DNA from: VBAS01 sp044867875
Lineage (GTDB): Bacteria > Bacteroidota > Bacteroidia > Chitinophagales > Chitinophagaceae
Length of the DNA: 15,330 nucleotides
Direction of reading: 5' to 3'
NCBI GenBank assembly: GCA_044867875.1
Contig: JBIOVR010000138.1
Span: 1-15,330 of the forward strand
Made by a program: the position numbers and the translations under genes. How positions within the stretch are numbered: the first letter of the stretch is position 1; the number at the start of each line of letters is the position of its first letter. The notes below the pieces were generated by a model. The model ran no database searches, was not told the origin of the DNA, and saw only the letters and a program-made list of their open reading frames with translations. Positions 1 through 5,453 of the stretch are shown here, piece after piece.

Positions 1-1301
1 AAGATGCTGATATCACATTGCAATTGAAACAAATTTTTTTACCTCAATTAAAAGAAAAAGAGGTTGAAAAAGTTTTTTATGAAGTGGAGAATCCGCTTGT
101 AAAAGTTTTAACGGATATGGAGTTTGAAGGCGTAAAGATCGATGAAGAGTTTTTAAAAGACTATTCCAAAGAATTAGAGAAAGATGCAAAGAAAGCGGAG
201 GAGAGTGTTTATAAACAAGCCGGAGTTCGTTTCAATCTTGCTTCTCCGAAGCAATTAGGCGAAGTATTGTTTGATAAACTCAAACTCGATCCTTCTGCTA
301 AAAAAACAAAAACAGGACAATATCAAACAGGGGAAGATGTACTGTTGAAGCTTGCTGCAAAAGAAAATAAGATCGCGGACGATATTCTTGTTTTCAGAGA
401 AATGACAAAGTTGAAATCAACGTACGTTGATTCACTACCATTACTTATCAATAAAAAAACCGGGAGAGTTCATACAACTTACGGACAGGCAGTAGCAGTT
501 ACAGGTCGTCTTGCAAGCAACAATCCTAATCTTCAGAACATCCCTGTAAGAACAGACCGGGGTAAAGAAATTCGGAAAGCTTTTGTTCCAAGAGATAACA
601 AACATATTCTTTTATCTGCCGACTATTCGCAAATTGAATTGAGAATTGTTGCTTCTATTAGCAGCGATAAGAATATGTGTAAAGCATTTAAAGACGGGAC
701 TGACATTCACACGGCAACCGCTGCAAGAGTATATAATGTAGATGAAAAAGCTGTAACAAAGGAAATGCGCTATAAGGCCAAGAGTGTGAATTTTGGAATT
801 ATTTATGGCCAGGGGGCATTTGGTTTAGCAGACAATCTCGGTATTGCAAGAAGTGAAGCAAAAGAGATCATCGATAATTATAAAAAACAATTCCCAGGCA
901 TACAAAAATATATGGATGACACGATCAACTTTGCCCGTGAACATGGTTATGTACAAACATTGATGGGACGTAAGCGTTGGTTAAGGGATATCAATTCATC
1001 AAACTTTACGGTAAGAGGATTTGCAGAACGAAATGCAATTAACTCGCCGATCCAGGGAACTGCTGCAGATATGATAAAGCTGGCAATGATAAAAGTGCAT
1101 GCTGCTATGAAAAAAGAAGGGTTTAAAAGCAGGATGATCTTGCAGGTGCATGATGAACTGGTTTTTGATGCAACGAAAGATGAAGTAAAAGAATTAAAAC
1201 CATTGATCGTTGAGTGCATGCAAGCCGCGATGCCTTTACCAAACAAGGTTCCAGTAATTGCTGAATGTGGTGAAGGCAAGAACTGGTTGGATGCGCATTA
1301 A
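1..1301 (+). CDS. polA: DNA polymerase I, C-terminal part (5' end outside window)
   Basis: This is the 3' end of a family A DNA polymerase, which fills gaps and removes RNA primers in replication and repair. The open frame runs back through base 3 (D-A-D-I-T before the first TTG), so the gene begins upstream of the window and the TTG at 18 is not a start. About 432 residues are visible, covering the end of the exonuclease-like domain and the whole polymerase domain. In order come NLQNIPVR, motif A (ADYSQIELR), the O-helix (RYKAKSVNFGIIYG) that binds dNTP, and motif C (QVHDELVF) with the second catalytic aspartate. All catalytic residues are present and the protein ends normally after the usual short tail (GKNWLDAH). 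The 5'-3' exonuclease domain cannot be judged here. Identification is essentially certain. Confidence 0.97.
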   Translation, partial: DADITLQLKQIFLPQLKEKEVEKVFYEVENPLVKVLTDMEFEGVKIDEEFLKDYSKELEKDAKKAEESVYKQAGVRFNLASPKQLGEVLFDKLKLDPSAKKTKTGQYQTGEDVLLKLAAKENKIADDILVFREMTKLKSTYVDSLPLLINKKTGRVHTTYGQAVAVTGRLASNNPNLQNIPVRTDRGKEIRKAFVPRDNKHILLSADYSQIELRIVASISSDKNMCKAFKDGTDIHTATAARVYNVDEKAVTKEMRYKAKSVNFGIIYGQGAFGLADNLGIARSEAKEIIDNYKKQFPGIQKYMDDTINFAREHGYVQTLMGRKRWLRDINSSNFTVRGFAERNAINSPIQGTAADMIKLAMIKVHAAMKKEGFKSRMILQVHDELVFDATKDEVKELKPLIVECMQAAMPLPNKVPVIAECGEGKNWLDAH

Positions 1302-1315
1302 AGAATCGCGAGCTG

Positions 1316-1331
1316 CCTGCCGTCGGGCAGG
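1316..1331. repeat. Small GC-rich palindrome in a repeat-like spacer
   Basis: A perfect 6-bp inverted repeat, CCTGCC-GTCG-GGCAGG, lies 14 bases after the polA stop codon. It is followed at 1335-1368 by purine-rich units (aGGAttt, tGGAtta, aGGAaat) with a 9-10 base period. The GC-rich palindrome stands out against the AT-rich background. It resembles the short dispersed intergenic elements common in Bacteroidota genomes, an impression from memory. No U-run follows the stem, so it is not a good intrinsic terminator. Confidence 0.5.
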
Positions 1332-1371
1332 TTTACAGGATTTTAATGGATTATGAGGAAATAAAGGGCTT

Positions 1372-1713
1372 ATGAAAAAGATTTTCTTTATTCATTTTCA
1401 TGAAGCAGAGCTTAAAGAAAAAATTCAACCGCTGAAACAAGCCGGAAATAAAATAGATTATCATTTCAGCACAGAATCGGTCGCTGATCTCCGGCAAGAT
1501 CTGCCTGATGTTTTAGTGATCTGTTTGGACAGGCTACCTTCACATGGCCGGCGATATGCAGAGTGGTTGTGGGAGGCAAAGAAGCGTCAGCATATTCATG
1601 TAATTTTTTGCGGCGGCACTCCCGAAAAAGTATTGATAACAAAAGAAAAATTACCAAAAGCGATCTATTGTAGTAATGAAAAATTATTGGCAACTCTTGA
1701 AAAAGTAAAATAG
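1372..1713 (+). CDS. Small receiver-like hypothetical protein (113 aa)
   Basis: The family is not recognised with certainty. The protein alternates predicted beta strands and helices (KIFFIHF, DVLVICLD, HIHVIFCGG, KAIYC), which suggests a CheY/Rossmann-like alpha-beta fold. The segment VICLDRLPSHG looks like the strand-3/loop of response-regulator receivers, with D in the phospho-acceptor position and P and G following. The acidic pair expected after strand 1 is missing (HFHEAE instead), so it may be a pseudo-receiver. There is no signal peptide or membrane segment, so it is probably cytosolic. The ATG at 1372 follows a purine-rich stretch (aaataaaggg). The stop lies 3 bases before the sterol-desaturase-like gene, so the two are probably co-transcribed and may be translationally coupled. 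The receiver reading is inference from pattern only. Confidence 0.6.
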   Translation: MKKIFFIHFHEAELKEKIQPLKQAGNKIDYHFSTESVADLRQDLPDVLVICLDRLPSHGRRYAEWLWEAKKRQHIHVIFCGGTPEKVLITKEKLPKAIYCSNEKLLATLEKVK

Positions 1714-1716
1714 CAC

Positions 1717-2523
1717 ATGAAATGGGATGATTATTTAAAAATACTTCAGAATATCAGTCTAAGATATTTTTATATAGCAGGCATTGCTTTTGTGCTTGGC
1801 TATGTTTTGTTACGTAAATGGGTCGGCAATAAAAAAATACAGCAAAAATTTCCCACGGTAACTGATTATCTGCGTGAGATCTCTTATTCTGTTATCACGA
1901 TGCTGATGTTCGCTTTTGTTCCATTCTTTCTTATAAAGAACCCAAATATTGAACCATACACAACACATTACACAAAGATCGAAGAGTTTGGCTGGTTCTA
2001 TTTTTTTGCAGCATTTCCTTTAATGTTTATTATGCATGATGCTTACTTCTATTGGACACATCGGCTAATGCATCACCCAAAAGTTTTTAAAATATTTCAT
2101 CTTGTTCATCACCAATCTACCAATCCTTCGCCATGGGCCGCTTATGCTTTTCATCCATTAGAAGCCATTGTTGAAGTTGGCATCACCGCCGTTTTTCTTT
2201 TTACCATTCCTATTCACAGTCTTCATTTGCCAATCTTCTTTTTAATGTCGATCATTTATAATGTCTATGGTCATACAGGTTATGAGATCTATCCAAAAGG
2301 TTTTAATAAGAGCTGGTTTGGTAAATGGATAAACACTTCTGTGAATCATAATCTCCACCATCAATATTTTAAAGGCAATTACGGATTGTATTTTTTATTC
2401 TGGGATAGAGTGATGGGAACAATAAGAAGCGATTATGATGAAAGATTTGAAGAAGTGAAGACAAGAAGCCGAATAGGATTACAGAAAGTACAAGTGAGTG
2501 ATCCTTCGCCAAGCTCAGGATAA
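1717..2523 (+). CDS. Sterol desaturase / fatty acid hydroxylase superfamily membrane protein
   Basis: This is an integral membrane di-iron oxygenase of the fatty acid hydroxylase superfamily (PF04116 type), which uses O2 and external electrons to hydroxylate or desaturate lipids. The histidine clusters that bind iron are all present: HD..YWTHR..HH (residues 107-120), HLVHH (128-132), H186, and HNLHH (211-215). Hydrophobic segments lie near residues 16-32, 57-73, 92-106 and 150-180. The length of 268 aa is normal for bacterial members. The lipid substrate cannot be read from the sequence; ether lipid, sterol-like or carotenoid substrates are all possible. The gene follows the small receiver-like gene by 3 bases. 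The C-terminal residues DPSPSSG and the stop codon come from a sequence resembling a dispersed repeat (2503-2519), so the original C-terminus has probably been replaced. A Rieske-flavodoxin protein is encoded next and could supply electrons, which is inference. Confidence 0.88.
   Translation: MKWDDYLKILQNISLRYFYIAGIAFVLGYVLLRKWVGNKKIQQKFPTVTDYLREISYSVITMLMFAFVPFFLIKNPNIEPYTTHYTKIEEFGWFYFFAAFPLMFIMHDAYFYWTHRLMHHPKVFKIFHLVHHQSTNPSPWAAYAFHPLEAIVEVGITAVFLFTIPIHSLHLPIFFLMSIIYNVYGHTGYEIYPKGFNKSWFGKWINTSVNHNLHHQYFKGNYGLYFLFWDRVMGTIRSDYDERFEEVKTRSRIGLQKVQVSDPSPSSG
2503..2523. repeat. Dispersed-repeat-like 17-mer overlapping the gene end
   Basis: CCTTCGCCAAGCTCAGG, followed by ATAAAC, matches with one change a short repeat that I recall as widespread in bacterial genomes (CCTTCGACAAGCTCAGG). 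It codes for the last residues (PSPSSG) of the sterol-desaturase-like protein and supplies its TAA. Its repeat status comes from memory and could be tested by counting copies in the genome. The following 148-base spacer (2524-2671) has no gene. Confidence 0.55.
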
Positions 2524-2617
2524 ACTGCAACGCAATTGCTCAATGAAGAATAGGATGATGAACGGAGCGTCGCAACAGTAGCCTAATATTGGTACTACAG
2601 CTGATTTAATAAAATTA

Positions 2618-2641
2618 ATTTCCTTACCCCGGAAAATTTCC
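2618..2641. other. Short inverted repeats upstream of the Rieske-flavodoxin gene
   Basis: A GGAAAATTTCC palindrome (2631-2641) lies 30 bases before the start codon at 2672. Another TTTCC occurs about 10 bases upstream of it, so the central GGAAA could pair with either copy. This might be an operator or a small alternative hairpin in the leader. No consensus TAnnTTTG box was seen nearby, so its role is unknown. Confidence 0.25.
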
Positions 2642-2671
2642 TCAACTTGATAGCCAATCAAAAACTTTTTT

Positions 2672-3802
2672 ATGGCTTTCATAAAAGTTTGTTCGCTGAG
2701 AGAATTGCCTAACAATTCTCAAAAGATCGTTGATTTGGGACCGCACAAGATTGCATTATTTCATTATAACAATGAAATTTCGGCGATCGCAAATGCATGC
2801 CTGCATAAAGCAGGGCCATTAGGTTTGGGATTAGTGGAAAATAAATATGATGGATTGTATGTGACTTGTCCATGGCATGGCTGGGAATACAATATAAAAA
2901 CCGGCGGCGCACCCCCGGGATACAAAGACCAGCAAGCACTGTATGAAGTGAAAGTGGAAGGTGATGATATATTGATAAGTGAACAACCAATTACAAAAGC
3001 CTATCGTGAGTTCCATGACTTAAAAGTTATCGAAGATCTTATTAAGCTTGATTATCAAACAACGGCTGATTCAAAATATATTTTAGGCATCTCTACCACC
3101 AATATGAATGCTGCGTTGCCAAGATATAGCACATCGGAAGCAGCATTGGAATTAGCATTGGATTATGCAAAGGAACATCATGGCGCTGCAACAAAAATGC
3201 TGAAGCTTCGTGACCTTGGTTTTCGTGCATGCGAAGGTTATTACTCGCAACACATGAATGCTTGCACATGGCCATGCAGCATTACTGAAATGAAGCCTAA
3301 AGATGGGATGACACAAGTGTATCGTGATATGATCCTTTGGGCAGATATTGTTTTAGTGGCAACGCCGATCCGTTGGGGTAATCCATCATCGCTTTATTTT
3401 AAAATGGCCGAACGATTGAACTGTGTACAGAACCAGATCACATTAAAAGACAAAATACTTATTAAAAATAAAGTGGCTTCATTTATTATCACTGGCGGGC
3501 AGGATAATATTCAGCAAGTAGCAGGGCAAATGATGGTATTCTTTACTGATCTTGGTTTTACTTTTCCTCCATTTAGTTTTTTGGGGTGGAGCCGCGGTTG
3601 GACGGCTGAGGACATGGATAAAAATGTGTTGCAATTTAAACGCAGCGAATACGTTCAACGCACTGCAAAAGAATTAGTGGATAATAGCATAGAAACGCTT
3701 TGCCAGGTAAAGCACATACATCATGAAAACATGAAGGCGCCAAAACCACATAAACAGGATTCATTGACTGCCGATCTGGTAAATCCTGATATGAATGTGT
3801 GA
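2672..3802 (+). CDS. Rieske [2Fe-2S] domain fused to NADPH-dependent FMN reductase-like domain
   Basis: This is a two-domain redox protein of 376 aa. Residues 1-105 form a Rieske ferredoxin-like domain with the cluster ligands C43-x-H45 and C66-x2-H69 in the motifs NACLHKAGP and CPWHGWEYN. Residues 135-340 resemble the flavodoxin-fold NAD(P)H-dependent FMN reductase / iron-sulfur flavoprotein family. They include a strand-loop KYILGISTTNMN, a cysteine-bearing insert (C187...ACTWPC, C198 and C202) and VLVATPIRWGNPSSLYFKMAERL. In iron-sulfur flavoproteins a compact cysteine motif at this position binds a 4Fe-4S cluster; here only three cysteines are seen, so cluster binding is uncertain. No signal peptide is present, so the protein is cytosolic. 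A route from NAD(P)H through FMN to the Rieske cluster and an oxygenase is the natural inference. The upstream membrane di-iron hydroxylase is a candidate acceptor. The ATG at 2672 has no clear ribosome binding site. Confidence 0.85.
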   Translation: MAFIKVCSLRELPNNSQKIVDLGPHKIALFHYNNEISAIANACLHKAGPLGLGLVENKYDGLYVTCPWHGWEYNIKTGGAPPGYKDQQALYEVKVEGDDILISEQPITKAYREFHDLKVIEDLIKLDYQTTADSKYILGISTTNMNAALPRYSTSEAALELALDYAKEHHGAATKMLKLRDLGFRACEGYYSQHMNACTWPCSITEMKPKDGMTQVYRDMILWADIVLVATPIRWGNPSSLYFKMAERLNCVQNQITLKDKILIKNKVASFIITGGQDNIQQVAGQMMVFFTDLGFTFPPFSFLGWSRGWTAEDMDKNVLQFKRSEYVQRTAKELVDNSIETLCQVKHIHHENMKAPKPHKQDSLTADLVNPDMNV

Positions 3803-3878
3803 TAATTATTTCATTAATTGGACAAACGGTTCTTATTTGGTTTCATCATGAATTAGTTTGGTATTTAAATAAATTCTT

Positions 3879-4967
3879 ATGAGAGGAACATTTGGATTGA
3901 TCTTTATTATTACTTTTTTTATTTCCAGTGCGCATTCACAGGAAAAAATGGATTTTGAAAAATATAACCCTACTTCAACACTAGTAGTATCCGAACATAA
4001 AGTATCAAAGGCCAAGTTTCCATTTATTGATGTCCACTGTCACCAGGAAAGTATGCCTTCAATGGATCTCGGCGGATTGATAAAAGAAATGGATAAATTG
4101 AATATGACAGTGATGGTAAACCTGAGCGGACGAAGCGGTAACAGCATCATACAATCAGCAAAAAATATTAAAGAGCATTATCCAAAACGATTTATCGTTT
4201 TTGCAAATGTTGATTTCAATGGTGTCGGTGAAAAAGATTGGGGTGAAAAAGCAGCAAAACAACTGGAAGAAGATGTAAAGAATGGAGCCAATGGCTTAAA
4301 AGTTTTTAAAAACCTTGGCCTATCCGCAAGAGATATAAATGGCAAACTTATTCCTATTGATGATCCTCGATTGGATCCGGTTTGGGATAAAGCTGGTGAA
4401 TTAAAAATTCCTGTATTAATTCATACTGCTGATCCAAAATCTTTTTGGGACCCGATGGATGAAAAAAATGAGCGATGGCTAGAGTTGGCGACACATGATC
4501 GTCGCAAAAGAAGTGACACTGATCCAGCGCCATGGAAACAATTGATCGATGAACAACATCGTATGTTCAAAAAACATCCAAAGACAACTTTTATCAATGC
4601 ACATTTTGGCTGGTATGCAAATGACCTTTCAACGCTTGGAAAATTACTTGACGAAATACCCAATATGAATATTGAATGCGGTGCTATTATTGCTGAATTA
4701 GGAAGACAGCCAAAAGCGGCCAAAGCGTTCTTCGAAAAGTACCAGGACAGGATCTTATTCGGTAAGGATAGCTGGGCACCTGATGAATATGCAACCTACT
4801 TTCGTGTATTTGAAACAGAAGATGAGTATTTTCCTTACCATAAAAAATATCATGCTTTTTGGGCCATGTACGGCATGGGCTTGCCAGATCCGATCTTGAA
4901 AAAAATATATTACAAAAATGCGCTTCGAATTATTCCTAACATTGATAAGTCTCAATTTCCTGATTAA
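3879..4967 (+). CDS. Secreted amidohydrolase-family (Amidohydro_2 type) protein
   Basis: This is a TIM-barrel metal hydrolase or decarboxylase of the amidohydrolase superfamily (PF04909 type). Residues 1-20 form a signal peptide (MRGTFGLIFIITFFISSAHS, cut before QEK), so it acts in the periplasm or outside the cell. Metal-site motifs follow in order: IDVHCH (H53, H55) after barrel strand 1, VLIHTADP (H182), INAHFGW (H242) and ILFGKDSW (D297, the usual strand-8 aspartate). Length (362 aa) fits the family. Relatives include ACMSD-like decarboxylases and other secreted enzymes of unknown substrate, so a precise reaction cannot be given. The stop codon directly abuts the ATG of the truncated haemoglobin, implying co-transcription. 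The 76-base upstream gap has an AT-rich stretch and only weak promoter-like words (TTAGTTTG near 3855). Confidence 0.87.
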   Translation: MRGTFGLIFIITFFISSAHSQEKMDFEKYNPTSTLVVSEHKVSKAKFPFIDVHCHQESMPSMDLGGLIKEMDKLNMTVMVNLSGRSGNSIIQSAKNIKEHYPKRFIVFANVDFNGVGEKDWGEKAAKQLEEDVKNGANGLKVFKNLGLSARDINGKLIPIDDPRLDPVWDKAGELKIPVLIHTADPKSFWDPMDEKNERWLELATHDRRKRSDTDPAPWKQLIDEQHRMFKKHPKTTFINAHFGWYANDLSTLGKLLDEIPNMNIECGAIIAELGRQPKAAKAFFEKYQDRILFGKDSWAPDEYATYFRVFETEDEYFPYHKKYHAFWAMYGMGLPDPILKKIYYKNALRIIPNIDKSQFPD

Positions 4968-5345
4968 ATGAAAAAAGATATTTCGAATAGAGAAGACCTG
5001 TTACAACTCCTTTCACTTTTTTACAATAAACTTTTAGGTGATAGTTCTATTAACTATTTGTTTACAGATATAGCCAAAATTGATCTGCCGCACCATCTTG
5101 ATATATTGGTAAATTTCTGGGACAGTGTCTTATTTCAAAATGATGTCTATCGTAAAAATGCAATGCAACCTCATTTGATATTGCACCAACAATCGCCGTT
5201 TCAGAAACATCATTTTGAAACATGGCTTAAGTATTTTAACGAATCGGTAGATGAATTGTTTGAAGGAGAAAAAGCGTTTCTTGCCAAAGAAAGAGCTTTA
5301 AGTATTGCTACAGTTATGCGAATAAAGATCAGCCAGTTGAGTTGA
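4968..5345 (+). CDS. Group III truncated haemoglobin
   Basis: This is a 125-aa 2/2 globin of group III (Campylobacter Ctb type), a cytosolic haem protein that binds O2 or NO and is linked to detoxification or redox chemistry. As I align it from memory with Ctb, Y19 (in FYNKLL) matches the B10 tyrosine, H43 (HLDILVNFW) the E7 histidine, H69 (MQPHLIL) the proximal F8 histidine, and W86 (HFETWLKYF) the G8 tryptophan. The ending VDELFEGEKAFLAKERA is also typical. The start codon follows the TAA of the amidohydrolase gene with no spacer, so translation is probably coupled. The link between a periplasmic hydrolase and a cytosolic globin is not obvious. A weak hairpin (CTTGC-GAA-GCAAG, 5352-5364) lies just downstream. 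Confidence 0.88.
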   Translation: MKKDISNREDLLQLLSLFYNKLLGDSSINYLFTDIAKIDLPHHLDILVNFWDSVLFQNDVYRKNAMQPHLILHQQSPFQKHHFETWLKYFNESVDELFEGEKAFLAKERALSIATVMRIKISQLS

Positions 5346-5351
5346 ATTCCC

Positions 5352-5364
5352 CTTGCGAAGCAAG
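5352..5364 (+). terminator. Weak hairpin after the globin gene
   Basis: CTTGC-GAA-GCAAG forms a 5-bp stem 6 bases after the globin stop. It is followed by AT-rich sequence, including taatttttaatttt about 25 bases later, but not by an immediate U-run. It may be a weak terminator or processing site. The rest of the 108-base gap to 5453 shows no clear promoter. Confidence 0.3.
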
Positions 5365-5453
5365 AATTATATAATTCCATAAAAGTTTAATTTTTAATTT
5401 TCCTGTTTCGTTTTGTGTAATCCTGGCGACCACAACATCCTTATAGCAAATGA

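Noticed and set aside
18..20. TTG as a start codon for the polymerase gene
   Set aside because: The frame stays open to the window edge with conserved polymerase sequence before it (DADIT), so the gene is simply cut.
947..1279. 110-codon minus-strand open frame inside polA
   Set aside because: Antisense to the conserved polymerase motif C region; low-complexity, serine and isoleucine rich shadow.
2515..2990. Minus-strand open frames over the Rieske gene start and its upstream gap
   Set aside because: They overlap conserved Rieske codons and show no recognisable protein sequence; the gap itself has no supported gene.
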